DNA from: Macrococcus equipercicus
Lineage (GTDB): Bacteria > Bacillota > Bacilli > Staphylococcales > Staphylococcaceae
Assembly (NCBI RefSeq): GCF_004359525.2
Contig: NZ_SCWC02000003.1
Location: 1 to 64,000 of the forward strand
Direction of reading: 5' to 3'
Length of the DNA stretch: 64,000 nt
Below the pieces are notes generated by a model. The model was not told the DNA's origin. It was given only the letters and a program-made list of their open reading frames with translations, and searched no databases. The position numbers and the translations under genes are program-made. Shown here in pieces: positions 36,540 to 45,957 of this stretch (position 1 is its first letter; every line of letters begins with the position of its first letter).

Positions 36540-37811
36540 TTATTTCATATAATCCGTGTTTTGTTGATTGTTAAAGCCGTTAAATAATAAATTCAGAATA
36601 ATCGCAGTAAATGTTCCAAGGACAATACCGTTCTGGGTCAACCAGGCAAAGTCATTGCCGAACTTGCTGAAAGCACCGGGTACGGTTGTGATACCGAGAC
36701 CAAGGCCGACTGAAACCGCGATAATCAGCAGATTGTCCTGCTTCGTAAAGTCAATGGCACCGAGCATTTTAACGCCGTATGCCATGACCATCCCAAACAT
36801 CGCAATCATCGCACCGCCGAGAACTGCTGCCGGGATAATAGTCGCAATAGCACCGAGCTTTGGAATAGAACCACAGAATAAGAGCAGTGCCACCATGCCG
36901 TACATTACTTTATTGGACTTGACGCCTGATAATGAGACGAGACCGACGTTCTGTGAATACGCCGTATACGGGAAGGCATTGAAGATGGAACCGAGTATAA
37001 TCGCAAGTCCTTCAGCCCGGTAACCTTTTCCGATATCTTTACGTGTCAATGGGGTTTTCGTGATTTCACTGAGTGCTGAATAGACACCAGTCGATTCAAT
37101 CAAGCTGACAATGCCGACAATAACGAATAATAGTATGGAGCCAAGTTCAAACTTAAAGCCGCTGAAGCGGAACGGTCGTGGTAATTCAAACCAGTTAGAC
37201 TGCGTCACTGCATCCATATGCACAAGACCAAAAAACGCTGCAATAACTGTTCCTGCGATCAGACCGAGCAGGATTGCAATTGATCTGATAAATCCTGAAG
37301 ACAGACGGTGAATCAATAAGATGATGATCAATGTAATTAAGCCGAGCATAATGTTAAGAGGACTACCGTAATCTTTTGAGCCTTGACCACCAGCGAGATT
37401 ATTCATCGCAACCGGCATTAATGTAATACCAATAATCGTAACGACACTGCCAGTGACAACGGGCGGGAATATTTTAACTAAATAAGAGAAAAACGGTGCA
37501 ATCAGTACAATAATAATCCCGGAAACAAAGAGCGAGCCATAGAGTACACCTATGCCATGCTTCGAGCCGACTATAATCATCGGTGTTACTGCTGTAAATG
37601 TACAGCCAAGTACAACCGGCAGACCGATACCAATTCCTTTATAAACTTGCAGGAATGTCGCTACCCCGCACATAAAGATATCGATTGACACGAGATACGC
37701 AATCTCTTGCGGCGTAAAATGAAGCGCACCGCCAACAATGATCGGTACGATGATAGCACCTGCATACATCGCCAGCAGATGCTGAATACTCAGTAACAAA
37801 TTTTTCATCAT
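36540..37811 (-). CDS. pbuX: xanthine permease (NCS2 family)
   Basis: A 423-residue membrane protein with about 12-14 hydrophobic segments and the nucleobase-cation-symport-2 elements QHLLAMYAGAI at the N-terminus and SLIESTGVYSALSE at mid-protein. It imports xanthine for salvage. It overlaps xpt by 4 bp. Two ATGs at the start; either may be used. Confidence 0.95.
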   Translation of the reverse strand: MMKNLLLSIQHLLAMYAGAIIVPIIVGGALHFTPQEIAYLVSIDIFMCGVATFLQVYKGIGIGLPVVLGCTFTAVTPMIIVGSKHGIGVLYGSLFVSGIIIVLIAPFFSYLVKIFPPVVTGSVVTIIGITLMPVAMNNLAGGQGSKDYGSPLNIMLGLITLIIILLIHRLSSGFIRSIAILLGLIAGTVIAAFFGLVHMDAVTQSNWFELPRPFRFSGFKFELGSILLFVIVGIVSLIESTGVYSALSEITKTPLTRKDIGKGYRAEGLAIILGSIFNAFPYTAYSQNVGLVSLSGVKSNKVMYGMVALLLFCGSIPKLGAIATIIPAAVLGGAMIAMFGMVMAYGVKMLGAIDFTKQDNLLIIAVSVGLGLGITTVPGAFSKFGNDFAWLTQNGIVLGTFTAIILNLLFNGFNNQQNTDYMK

Positions 37812-38386
37812 TCTTCTCCCACTAATGTCACTTTATTATTTTCAAGTGAAGCAATACGGCAGAGACTTAATACATCAAGCCCTTCATCTTTTAAGCGGGC
37901 TGCGCCCTGCTGGAAACTTTTCTCGATGACAATGCCGACGCCGGCACAGTCAGCACCAGCCTGTCTCACTAGATCATACAGACCAAGCGCTGCTTCACCA
38001 TTGGCAAGAAAATCGTCAATAATCAGCACATTGTCATCCGCACTGAGAAACTTCTGGGAAATTACTACATGACTTGTTTTATTTTTCGTATAAGAATGGA
38101 TATCTGTCGCATAGACGGCTTCAGTCAGCGTAGAAGGCACGGCTTTTTTCGCAAACAGACACGGTACATCAAAGACGAGTGCTGCCATAATCGCCGGTGC
38201 AATACCTGACGCTTCAATCGTCAATATTTTAGTGACACCTTTCTTATTAAAATAATTATAAAATGTCTGTCCGACTTCTTTCATTAGATGGGCATCAATC
38301 TGATGATTTAAAAATGCATCGACTTTTAAGATCGCTCCATCAATAACGACACCTTCATCTTTTACCTTTTGCTGTAGTAATTCCAA
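37808..38386 (-). CDS. xpt: xanthine phosphoribosyltransferase
   Basis: A 192-residue enzyme with the PRPP-binding loop VLIIDDFLANGEA near residue 125. It converts xanthine to XMP. First gene of the operon, directly downstream of a guanine riboswitch and terminator. AAGGAGGACTC is its ribosome site. Confidence 0.97.
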   Translation of the reverse strand: MELLQQKVKDEGVVIDGAILKVDAFLNHQIDAHLMKEVGQTFYNYFNKKGVTKILTIEASGIAPAIMAALVFDVPCLFAKKAVPSTLTEAVYATDIHSYTKNKTSHVVISQKFLSADDNVLIIDDFLANGEAALGLYDLVRQAGADCAGVGIVIEKSFQQGAARLKDEGLDVLSLCRIASLENNKVTLVGEE

Positions 38387-38399
38387 TTGAGTCCTCCTT

Positions 38400-38437
38400 A
38401 AACAAAAAACTCACTCTATTAAAGAATAGGTGAGTAA
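38400..38437 (-). terminator. riboswitch-controlled terminator
   Basis: On the minus strand ACTCACCTATT-CTTT-AATAGAGTGAGT is followed by TTTTTG. It lies between the guanine aptamer and xpt, and is the expression platform that stops transcription when guanine is bound. Confidence 0.85.
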
Positions 38438-38499
38438 AAAAAGAAGATTCAATATATACTTCCTGGTCAAAAAGGATATAGCGAATCCAGTCTTTTATT

Positions 38500-38569
38500 A
38501 CTCATAGTCACATCATTTACGGTAATGTGGTAGAAACTCTAAAGCCATATCCTTTATATTATATGAGTG
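38500..38569 (-). promoter_or_regulatory. guanine (purine) riboswitch aptamer
   Basis: The minus strand shows paired ends ACTCATATAA and TATGAGT with the conserved core elements GGATATGGC, AGTTTCTACC, CCGTAAATG and GACTAT. The base that reads the ligand (position 74 in the Bacillus xpt aptamer) is C, which specifies guanine rather than adenine. It controls xpt-pbuX-guaB-guaA. Confidence 0.93.
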
Positions 38570-38592
38570 TTTTTGATTTATTTTATCTTATG

Positions 38593-38621
38593 ATGATAAC
38601 AAAGTTATCTCAGGATATCAA
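38593..38621 (-). promoter_or_regulatory. promoter of the xpt operon
   Basis: -35 TTGATA (38616-38621), 17 bp, -10 TATCAT (38593-38598), ending about 24 bp before the aptamer. Confidence 0.75.
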
Positions 38622-38715
38622 CAGGAAATCCGCATAATATAAGGCTTTCAAGAGAAATATCTCCGCAGCTCAGTCACATAAGTCGCCTGCGATTTCAAAA
38701 TATTTTGGTTTTAGT

Positions 38716-38741
38716 GTTTAGCTTTTTTAAAGCACGGGTAT
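38716..38741 (+). promoter_or_regulatory. SigB-type promoter
   Basis: GTTTAG (38716-38721), 14 bp, GGGTAT (38736-38741). This matches the staphylococcal SigB pattern GTTTAA-N12-15-GGGTAT and stands about 82 bp upstream of a general-stress-type gene. Confidence 0.75.
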
Positions 38742-38823
38742 CAATTAACTATCACAAGAAAATTACAACGACATCTTAGAGCATCACAATCACATTAAAA
38801 GTAATTGGGAGGTATACGCTGAA

Positions 38824-39984
38824 ATGAGAAACATTGAATCGTTTTCAAGCGAACAAGCACTTTTAAGTAGAATCGACAACTTGAAATCACAAGGTATCGC
38901 TGAACGCGACATGCATGTAATTTCGAAGAATAAGCTTGAAGGTTCGGCGCTGGATTATACAGATGTCCAGTATAAGAATGCAGATGGCTCATTCGGTGAC
39001 AAAGTGGCTTCCTTATTTACTGGTGAAGACCCACAGCATCGTGTATTTGAAAGATTAAATTTATCAGATGCCGAACAGAATCAGTATGTGAGAGAAGTTG
39101 AAAGCGGCAACATCCTATTATATGTAGATAACAATGCAACATATAATAACGATACAACGACTACAACACGTGATCATCATTACGTGGAAAGTAACGAAAC
39201 ACGCCGCGTTGGTAATACGAATGGTGTTGTCGGCGGATTTGCAAGCGCAGACGCTGTAAACAATGACAAAGGCCGTACGTTAACGAACGAAAGCTATGGT
39301 CATCCAGATGATGGCACTACAGGCTTAAGCAACAGAGCAAGCTATGAATCAGATACTGATGCACAGTATTCATCACACCACCGAGAAAGTAATCTTAATA
39401 ACAGAGAGGAACGAGTAGACATGAGAAACGAATTTAATAACACAAACGATTTTGACAGAGTAGATAACGACCGCTTAGATAACAATTTAGTTGGAGGACG
39501 TGACGGAGCTTTAAATAACGACCGCCGCGATTATGAATTCGACGAAGATATTAAAAACCGCGCTGATTTATCAGATGACGAAAAAATCCGTTTACACGAA
39601 GAACGTTTACGTGTAGGTAAAGATCAAGTTCAAACAGGCGAAGTACGTATCGACAAAGATGTAGTTGAAGAGCGTCAAGAATTCGATGTACCAGTAAGCC
39701 GTGACGAAGTGACGATTGAACGTCGCCGTGTTGACGAAAGAGTAGACGGAGATGTTGACTTTGACCGTTTAGATAACGATACAATCCGTGTACCATTAAC
39801 TGAAGAACGCATCAACGTTGAGAAAGAAAACGTTGTAGCTGAAGAGTTAATCATTAAGAAAAACCGTGTTCAAGATACAGCGCATGTATCTGAAACAGTA
39901 CGTAAAGAACAGGTTAATATCGACGATACTCAAAACACTCATGTTGATAACGACCGTTTAGATAACGACTTAAATCGTCGTTAA
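38824..39984 (+). CDS. general stress protein with GSP17M-like and DUF2382 (YsnF/AvaK) domains
   Basis: A 386-residue hydrophilic protein. The N-terminal 100 residues resemble the general stress protein 17M domain (RNIESFSSEQALLSRIDNLK, SLFTGED). A low-complexity Asn/Asp-rich linker follows, with the motif DNDRLDN recurring near 215, 320 and the C-terminus. Residues about 255-370 form a DUF2382 domain (LHEERLRVGKDQVQTGEV, landmark LTEERINVEKENV). Its SigB-type promoter supports a stress role. Molecular function unknown. Confidence 0.82.
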   Translation: MRNIESFSSEQALLSRIDNLKSQGIAERDMHVISKNKLEGSALDYTDVQYKNADGSFGDKVASLFTGEDPQHRVFERLNLSDAEQNQYVREVESGNILLYVDNNATYNNDTTTTTRDHHYVESNETRRVGNTNGVVGGFASADAVNNDKGRTLTNESYGHPDDGTTGLSNRASYESDTDAQYSSHHRESNLNNREERVDMRNEFNNTNDFDRVDNDRLDNNLVGGRDGALNNDRRDYEFDEDIKNRADLSDDEKIRLHEERLRVGKDQVQTGEVRIDKDVVEERQEFDVPVSRDEVTIERRRVDERVDGDVDFDRLDNDTIRVPLTEERINVEKENVVAEELIIKKNRVQDTAHVSETVRKEQVNIDDTQNTHVDNDRLDNDLNRR

Positions 39985-40046
39985 TATTAAAACATTAAAT
40001 ATCAACCTCGGAGGCTCTCCTTCGAGGTTTTTTTGGAGGCGTTTTT

Positions 40047-40826
40047 ATGGGAATGGCGTTACTTTGGGGACTCGTCAGTGGTGGTGCTGTACTATTAGGC
40101 TCTATTATCAGCCTGCTTGTTAAAATACCGAAAAAGCTGCTTGGCTTTATTATGGCTTTCGGTGTAGGTGTATTAATCGGTGCGGCAACATTTGAACTGC
40201 TGCAGGAATCGCTTGCTAAAGGTGAAATCGCCAATACGATTATCGGCTTTTTAGTAGGGGCTGTTGTCTTTACTGTTTTAGAAGCTATTATTTCCAGTAA
40301 AGGCGGAAAACATAGAAAGAGATCAGCAATTCCGGATGAAGAGAATAATAAGCAGGACAGTAAAAAACAAAGTAATAATCAATCAAGTGATGCTGAATCT
40401 GGTGCCGGAATATTCATCGGTACTGTCATGGATGCAATTCCTGAATCCATTATGCTTGGTGTCAGCTTAATCGGCGGAAAAGGTGTCAGCCTGCTGCTCC
40501 TCCTTGCCATCTTTATCAGCAACATACCAGAAGGCTTATCAAGTACGTCAGGGATGCTAAAAAGCGGGAATTCTAAAAAGAAAATCTTATCTTTATTTAT
40601 AGCGGTCACAGTTATTGCAGGATTAAGTTCACTTGGAGGCTACATCTTTCTTGATAACGCAGATCCAAAAGTACTCGCCTTCATTTCAAGTTTTGCGGCA
40701 GGCGGTATCATTACAATGATTGGTGCTACAATGATGCCGGAAGCTTATGAAGACGGCGGTGCACTGGTCGGTTTAATTACAGCCTTTGGTGTACTGACTT
40801 CTGTATTATTAGATCATTTAGGATAA
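40047..40826 (+). CDS. ZIP family metal transporter
   Basis: A 259-residue membrane protein with about eight hydrophobic segments. A His-poor cytoplasmic loop is rich in Lys and Asn (about 90-115). Metal-site helices carry MDAIPESIMLGVSL and FISNIPEGLSSTSGM, as in ZIP zinc transporters. Ribosome site GGAGG. Substrate (zinc or another divalent metal) not resolved. Confidence 0.85.
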   Translation: MGMALLWGLVSGGAVLLGSIISLLVKIPKKLLGFIMAFGVGVLIGAATFELLQESLAKGEIANTIIGFLVGAVVFTVLEAIISSKGGKHRKRSAIPDEENNKQDSKKQSNNQSSDAESGAGIFIGTVMDAIPESIMLGVSLIGGKGVSLLLLLAIFISNIPEGLSSTSGMLKSGNSKKKILSLFIAVTVIAGLSSLGGYIFLDNADPKVLAFISSFAAGGIITMIGATMMPEAYEDGGALVGLITAFGVLTSVLLDHLG

Positions 40827-40853
40827 GGAGCGGGAAATTTCCCGCTCCTTTTA
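40826..40853. terminator. bidirectional terminator
   Basis: AAGGAGCGGGAAATTTCCCGCTCCTT is a perfect palindrome with a T run, between convergent genes. Confidence 0.9.
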
Positions 40854-41366
40854 TTTATGCGTATAGCAGTTCAATATAGACTCAAGCACCTCGTATGTTA
40901 AATAGTCATCGTATTGGTAAGGATGATAAACCTTCAACATATCGCGGTAACTACTCAAATAACTTTTCTTCTCAGTTCTTAAATGATAACTAGTCAAGTC
41001 AAGATCCTGCTGTTCATCCAGCCGTCTTAAGTAATGCTCAGCATAACGAGCATGATGCCACTCATCATCATCATGATGATTAAATCCTAAAAAATAATAC
41101 GGAACTTTCATTTCATAATGAGAGACTCTTATAGATTTCCCTATATGTATAAACATATGGACAATCTCGATGACCTCTTCGCTTATTTCAAAAGGAATAC
41201 AGTCTTCTTCCCGCGGTAATTCATCAAACATCGTGCTGTAATCATATACAATACCTTCTCTTAAAATCTCTTTGTACTGCTGATAAAGTTCTGCTTTATC
41301 AGGGTCAAGTCTCTCCAGCAGCTGATAATTTTGTAGCAGAAGTAATTTCAGCGTCCTGTCATCCAT
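40851..41366 (-). CDS. YfbU family protein
   Basis: A 171-residue protein resembling E. coli YfbU: LLLLQNYQLLERLDPDKAELY at the N-terminus (landmark NYQLLERLDPDKAE), a helical middle with VIEIVHMF, FLGFNHHDDDEWHHARY and a Tyr-rich end. Start chosen after GTGGAGGATGAGA; longer starts lack a ribosome site. Function of the family unknown. Not linked to its neighbours. Confidence 0.72.
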   Translation of the reverse strand: MDDRTLKLLLLQNYQLLERLDPDKAELYQQYKEILREGIVYDYSTMFDELPREEDCIPFEISEEVIEIVHMFIHIGKSIRVSHYEMKVPYYFLGFNHHDDDEWHHARYAEHYLRRLDEQQDLDLTSYHLRTEKKSYLSSYRDMLKVYHPYQYDDYLTYEVLESILNCYTHK

Positions 41367-41583
41367 TCTCATCCTCCACTTTCGTCGATTTAATAAGAAA
41401 TGCTGTATCATAATTGTAAACACATCCAATAACGTATAATATTACACATTATCTTTTTTATTATAATTATTGTACATTTATTAATCAAGAAAATTGTTAT
41501 TCATTGTATTATATTTTTAATAAAAGTTGATAGTTTAACAGATGATATAATGCATATATGTATTTTAATGAAAGGATGATGAG

Positions 41584-42171
41584 ATGACTGTTATCAATAT
41601 TACAGAAGACTTTTATTTTGAAGAGGCAATGACATTGTACGGCCAGACCTTCCCTGCAGAAATCAGAGAGTCAGAAGAAGTTTTTCGCCGCAGTCTGCAG
41701 TTACTAAACGACCGTTATCAATTCATCGGTCTGACGATTGACGACCAGCTCGCAGGTTTTATTACATTTCATGTGGAGAAAGACTATCATATCGGCTTTA
41801 TCGTTTATTTAGTCGTTCATCCTGCATACAGAGGACAACACGTCGCTTCAAGGCTGCTTGCTTATGCAGAAGAACGCATGACAGCTATTGACTGCAGTCT
41901 TGAGACCATTATGCTGGAATGCGAAAAAGATCAGTATGGCGTGAGCCCGCTTGAATCGTTTTATAAGAAGTTTAATTACGTTAAATATCCAATTTTCTAT
42001 ATGCAGCCCGGCTTACAAAATAACGACCCTGTGCCGATGAATCTCTTTATTAAGAAGATAAAAAAGAGCCGCCAGCTGTTTCTCGCTATCACTCAAATGT
42101 ATATAGCAAAGTATCACGACGCAAACGGCATCCCTCTTACAAAGCTCCAGGACTATATCAATAACATGTAA
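41584..42171 (+). CDS. GNAT family N-acetyltransferase
   Basis: A 195-residue protein with a GNAT fold: IVYLVVHPAYRGQHVASRLLAYAEE (landmark HPAYRGQHVASRLL near residue 80) is motif A that binds acetyl-CoA. The C-terminal extension is specific to a subfamily I cannot name. Ribosome site AAAGGATGATGAG. Substrate unknown. Confidence 0.8.
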   Translation: MTVINITEDFYFEEAMTLYGQTFPAEIRESEEVFRRSLQLLNDRYQFIGLTIDDQLAGFITFHVEKDYHIGFIVYLVVHPAYRGQHVASRLLAYAEERMTAIDCSLETIMLECEKDQYGVSPLESFYKKFNYVKYPIFYMQPGLQNNDPVPMNLFIKKIKKSRQLFLAITQMYIAKYHDANGIPLTKLQDYINNM

Positions 42172-42174
42172 AAA

Positions 42175-42203
42175 AAGACCTTACAGCATAGCTGCAAGGT
42201 CTT
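42175..42203. terminator. bidirectional terminator after rpsR
   Basis: AAGACCTT-CAGC-AT-GCTG-AAGGTCTT with short bulges, flanked by A and T tracts. Ends the rpsF-ssb-rpsR operon and the acetyltransferase gene. Confidence 0.85.
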
Positions 42204-42208
42204 CAATC

Positions 42209-42451
42209 TTATTGCTCTTCTTTAACATATGGTAATAAAGCCATATGACGTGCACGTTTGATAGCTACAGTTAACATACGTTGGTATTTAGCTGAAGTAC
42301 CTGTTACACGACGTGGTAAAATTTTACCGCGTTCAGAGATGAATTTTTTAAGCATTTCTGAGTCTTTGTAGTCAATTTGTGTAATACCGTTTGCTGTAAA
42401 ATAACAAACTTTTTTACGACGACGTCCGCCTCTTCTTGGTCCACCTGCCAT
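42209..42451 (-). CDS. rpsR: 30S ribosomal protein S18
   Basis: An 80-residue basic protein with the S18 core [23 protein letters not shown] (landmark [13 protein letters not shown]). Last gene of rpsF-ssb-rpsR; S18 binds S6 on the ribosome platform. Confidence 0.98.
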   Translation of the reverse strand: MAGGPRRGGRRRKKVCYFTANGITQIDYKDSEMLKKFISERGKILPRRVTGTSAKYQRMLTVAIKRARHMALLPYVKEEQ

Positions 42452-42478
42452 GATTGCTGCCTCCCTTACAATAGTCTA

Positions 42479-43000
42479 TTAGAACGGTAAGTCATCATCG
42501 CTTATATCAATCGGTCCTGTTGCATTGGCAAAAGGATTGTTTGATGGAGCGGATGATGCCTGATTTGAATTATTTTGATTAGTGTTGTTGGATTGATAAT
42601 TCTGACCTTGTGTTTGTCCACCGAATCCTGGATCATAGCCAGAATAGTCATCATTATTATTCTGACGGTTCTGGTTAGCGCCTTTAGGTTCAAGGAACTG
42701 CACTGAGTCGCAGACGACTTCAGTCACATACACTTTGCGGCCTTCTTGATTATCATAACTGCGAGATTGCAATCTGCCGTCTACACCGGCTAAGCTGCCT
42801 TTACTTAAGAAGTTATTGACATTCTCTGCCTGCTTGCGGAAGACGACACAGTTCAGAAAATCTGCCTGGCGTTCTCCCTGTGCATTCGAAAATGTACGGT
42901 TAACTGCTAATGTAAATGTGGCTACTGACACGCCTGATGGTGTGACTCTGTATTCTGGATCCTTTGTTAAACGACCTACTAATACAACTCGGTTAAGCAT
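42479..43000 (-). CDS. ssb: single-stranded DNA-binding protein
   Basis: A 173-residue SSB: OB fold in the first 105 residues ([18 protein letters not shown]), a Gln/Asn/Gly-rich linker (about 112-160) and the acidic tail DISDDDLPF that recruits partner proteins. It lies between the genes for S6 and S18, as in most Bacillota. Confidence 0.98.
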   Translation of the reverse strand: MLNRVVLVGRLTKDPEYRVTPSGVSVATFTLAVNRTFSNAQGERQADFLNCVVFRKQAENVNNFLSKGSLAGVDGRLQSRSYDNQEGRKVYVTEVVCDSVQFLEPKGANQNRQNNNDDYSGYDPGFGGQTQGQNYQSNNTNQNNSNQASSAPSNNPFANATGPIDISDDDLPF

Positions 43001-43020
43001 GCAATCGCCCCCACCTGTTA

Positions 43021-43311
43021 TTATTTTTCTTCTTCGCGTACAATGATATGACGGATAATATCGTCATTGATCTTAGCTAAACGATCGAATTCGTTAGTGG
43101 CTTGATCCGTTGAGTTAACACGTACGATTTGGTAGAAACCTTCTTTGAAATCATTGATTTCGTAAGCTAAACGACGTTTACCCCAGTCCTTTGCTTCGAT
43201 GATTTCAGCTCCGTTAGAAGTTAAGATCTCGTTGAAACGTTCTACTAACGCTTTCTTCGCATCTTCTTCAATGTTCGGGCGTACAACGTACATAATTTCG
43301 TATGTTCTCAT
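43021..43311 (-). CDS. rpsF: 30S ribosomal protein S6
   Basis: A 96-residue protein with the S6 pattern [20 protein letters not shown] and [19 protein letters not shown] (landmark GKRRLAYEI). First gene of the operon, with GGAGG before the start. Confidence 0.98.
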   Translation of the reverse strand: MRTYEIMYVVRPNIEEDAKKALVERFNEILTSNGAEIIEAKDWGKRRLAYEINDFKEGFYQIVRVNSTDQATNEFDRLAKINDDIIRHIIVREEEK

Positions 43312-43417
43312 CTATTACACCTCCTTATGGTCTATGCGGCTTTACTACGTAAAGCAAGGAATAATTTTCATTACTCACAATTGAATATTATAGCATAGAG
43401 TTATACAGATTACAACA

Positions 43418-43741
43418 TTAGTACAATACTTCATTCAACTTATAGACGACCATGTCTTTAACATGGAACAGCTTCGTGTCCTTTGTTCTGTAAAGATAGT
43501 CATATAAGTGGTAATCGCTGTCTCCGGGCTCTATTTCATCGCAGCTGATGATATCTAAGTAGCGTATGGCAGTAGCTGCATAGCTGATTTTGTCATAGAT
43601 GTCTTCATTCAATGTCACATGCTCATCTGGCAGTACTGCCTGCACGAAATAATAATAAGTGACATGATACATTTTCTCTTTCTTGTCGTCAGACTTCGTG
43701 ATGACTTTAATACCATAGATAATCCGTTTTAAAGGCTGCAT
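43418..43741 (-). CDS. conserved hypothetical protein next to ychF
   Basis: A 107-residue protein, mixed alpha/beta, rich in Tyr and Asp (MYHVTYYYFVQAVLPDEH, DSDYHLYDYLYRTKDTKLFH). Family not recognised. It starts 11 bp after ychF stops and probably shares its transcript. Confidence 0.6.
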   Translation of the reverse strand: MQPLKRIIYGIKVITKSDDKKEKMYHVTYYYFVQAVLPDEHVTLNEDIYDKISYAATAIRYLDIISCDEIEPGDSDYHLYDYLYRTKDTKLFHVKDMVVYKLNEVLY

Positions 43742-43752
43742 ATAAGTCCTCC

Positions 43753-44853
43753 TTAGACATTAAATCTAAAATGTACTACGTCGCCGTCTTTCATCAAGTA
43801 TTCTTTGCCTTCCAGTCTGACTTTACCCGCTTCTTTTGCGCCTGTCATACCATTGTTGTCGACTAAGTCATCATAACTTACAGTTTCCGCACGGATGAAC
43901 CCACGTTCAAAGTCTGTATGGATAATACCTGCACATTGAGGGGCTGTCATGCCATGTCTGAACGTCCAGGCACGGACTTCCTGTTCACCTGCTGTGAAGT
44001 ACGTTGCAAGACCAAGTAAATGATAAGATGCTCTAATCAGCTTATCAAGACCTGCTTCTTCAATACCGAGGTCTGTTAAATATTCTTTTTTATCGTCGTC
44101 GTCAAGCGCAGCAAGTTCTTCTTCGATCTTCGCGCTGATCACAATTACTTCTGAGCCTTCATTATCCGCATACGCTCTGATGGCTTTCAAGTAATCATTC
44201 TCATCGCCGCTCACTAAGTCATCTTCTGATACATTCGCGACATAGAGCATGGGTTTAGCCGTCAATAAGTGCATGCCTTTAACGAGCTTTAACTGTTCAG
44301 GCGTAAAGTCGATGCTGCGTACCGGGCGTTCATTTTCAAGTGCTTCTTTGACGATAGCAAGTATTGCTTCTTCAGCTATTGCATCTTTATCTTTCTGCTT
44401 GGCCATCTTCTGAACACGTGCATAGCGTTTTTCCACTGACTCAAGGTCAGCGAGAATTAATTCCATATTAATTGTTTCGATGTCATCCACTGGATCTACT
44501 TTTCCTGAGACGTGCGTAATGTTCTCATCATCAAACGCACGGACGACTTGACAGATTGCATCGACGTCACGAATATGAGATAAGAATTTGTTGCCAAGGC
44601 CTTCACCTTTAGAAGCCCCTTTAACGATACCGGCAATATCTGTGAACTCAAACGCTGTCGGTACTGTCTTCTTCGGTTTCACGAGTTCTGTCAACCGGTC
44701 CAGACGGTAATCCGGCACTTCTACGATACCGACATTCGGGTCGATCGTTGCGAACGGATAATTGGCCGCCAGCGCCCCTGCTTTAGTAATTGCGTTGAAT
44801 AATGTTGATTTCCCGACGTTTGGGAGACCTACGATTCCTGCTGTTAATGCCAT
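43753..44853 (-). CDS. ychF: redox-regulated ATPase YchF (OLA1 family)
   Basis: A 366-residue Obg-related NTPase: P-loop [14 protein letters not shown] at residues 8-21, [20 protein letters not shown], a coiled-coil insertion, and a C-terminal TGS domain (AGTVRLEGK-type end, [18 protein letters not shown]). It binds ATP in preference to GTP and is ribosome-associated. Confidence 0.96.
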   Translation of the reverse strand: MALTAGIVGLPNVGKSTLFNAITKAGALAANYPFATIDPNVGIVEVPDYRLDRLTELVKPKKTVPTAFEFTDIAGIVKGASKGEGLGNKFLSHIRDVDAICQVVRAFDDENITHVSGKVDPVDDIETINMELILADLESVEKRYARVQKMAKQKDKDAIAEEAILAIVKEALENERPVRSIDFTPEQLKLVKGMHLLTAKPMLYVANVSEDDLVSGDENDYLKAIRAYADNEGSEVIVISAKIEEELAALDDDDKKEYLTDLGIEEAGLDKLIRASYHLLGLATYFTAGEQEVRAWTFRHGMTAPQCAGIIHTDFERGFIRAETVSYDDLVDNNGMTGAKEAGKVRLEGKEYLMKDGDVVHFRFNV

Positions 44854-44864
44854 GTTTTTCTCCT

Positions 44865-45062
44865 TTAAGCTTCGTCACTGGACGAAATTATTTTTTTCAT
44901 TTTTTTATTGAATTCATGCCGCGGCAGCAGAACGCTTCTGCCGCAGTTTTCACATTTAATTCTAATATCAGCACCCAGGCGGATAATGCGAAAAGCATTT
45001 GTCCCGCAGGCATGCTGCTTTTTCATCTCGACAATATCATTCAGCTTGTAGTTACTGTCCAT
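44865..45062 (-). CDS. DUF951 family protein
   Basis: A 65-residue protein starting after AAGGAGGTCCTGGGG. It has KKQHACGTNAFRIIRLGADIRIKC and CGRSVLLPRHEF, with two Cys pairs suggesting a small zinc fold. It overlaps the mscS gene by 11 bp, and sits between mscS and ychF as in other Bacillota. Function unknown. Confidence 0.85.
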   Translation of the reverse strand: MDSNYKLNDIVEMKKQHACGTNAFRIIRLGADIRIKCENCGRSVLLPRHEFNKKMKKIISSSDEA

Positions 45063-45948
45063 CCCCAGGACCTCCTTTCGGCTGATTGTACATGACCATG
45101 CGCGGCACCGGTGCTTTAATACCATGTGCGTCCAGGAAGTCCTTTAAATCACGTCTCAGCAGGCGGGCAATCTTCGCATGATTATTAGGTAGTGTCTCAG
45201 CCGCAATTTTAATGACCGCTTCTCCTGCTTTGACCATTTCAACACCAAGTATATCCGGGACTGCTGTCAGCTCCTCATATTTCTCCTGCAGTGATTCCAG
45301 ATAAGACTCGAGCAGCTGCTCGACGTCTCTTAAATTCTCATCGCTTGATACTGACACTTCAAACACAGCAACAGAATTGTTGACTGAAAAGTTGACGATT
45401 TCATTCATCGTCCCGTTCGGCAGTATCGTCAATTCTCCTGTAAACGATCTAATGCGCGTTGAACGGAGGCCGATTGACTGCACTGTTCCTTCTGCGACTT
45501 TTGTTCCCGTCGTATTAATTCTGACATAGTCACCGACGTCGAACTGGTTTTCAAAGATGATGAAAAAGCCGGTGATAATATCTTTAACAAGTGTCTGTGC
45601 ACCGAAACCGATGGCAATACCTGCTACACCCGCTCCTGCGATAATACTTTCAACTTTAATACCGAAGTTGCTTAATATTGTTGTAATAACGATAAACCAG
45701 ACGACATATGAAGCGATATTCTGCAGTAGTTTGACGAGCGTAATGTCTCTCTTCTCAGAATGCGATAAATTCGATCGTCTTCTGACATTAAAGAACTGTT
45801 CGATGAACTTATGGACGAGTTTTACGACAACCATCGCCAATATAATTGTAACGACCGCCCAGAAAATGTTTTTAAGAATCATCGTCCATAGTTCAGGATC
45901 TGTAAAAGGTTTTACGACTTCCTGCATAAATTCATTGAAATAATTCAT
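45052..45948 (-). CDS. mechanosensitive ion channel (MscS family)
   Basis: A 298-residue small-conductance channel: three hydrophobic segments in the first 130 residues with a Gly/Ala-rich pore helix (IIAGAGVAGIAIGFGAQTLVKD, landmark AGVAGIAIGFGAQ), then the beta domain (FDVGDYVRINTTGTKVAEGTV) and a soluble C-terminal domain. It releases solutes on hypo-osmotic shock. It starts 9 bp after parB ends. Confidence 0.92.
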   Translation of the reverse strand: MNYFNEFMQEVVKPFTDPELWTMILKNIFWAVVTIILAMVVVKLVHKFIEQFFNVRRRSNLSHSEKRDITLVKLLQNIASYVVWFIVITTILSNFGIKVESIIAGAGVAGIAIGFGAQTLVKDIITGFFIIFENQFDVGDYVRINTTGTKVAEGTVQSIGLRSTRIRSFTGELTILPNGTMNEIVNFSVNNSVAVFEVSVSSDENLRDVEQLLESYLESLQEKYEELTAVPDILGVEMVKAGEAVIKIAAETLPNNHAKIARLLRRDLKDFLDAHGIKAPVPRMVMYNQPKGGPGDGQ

Positions 45949-45957
45949 CAGTCGCTG

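Noticed and set aside
40826-40853. GGGAAATTTCCC palindrome as a Noc-binding site
   Set aside because: It lacks the CCCGGG core of the Noc site and is the stem of a bidirectional terminator.
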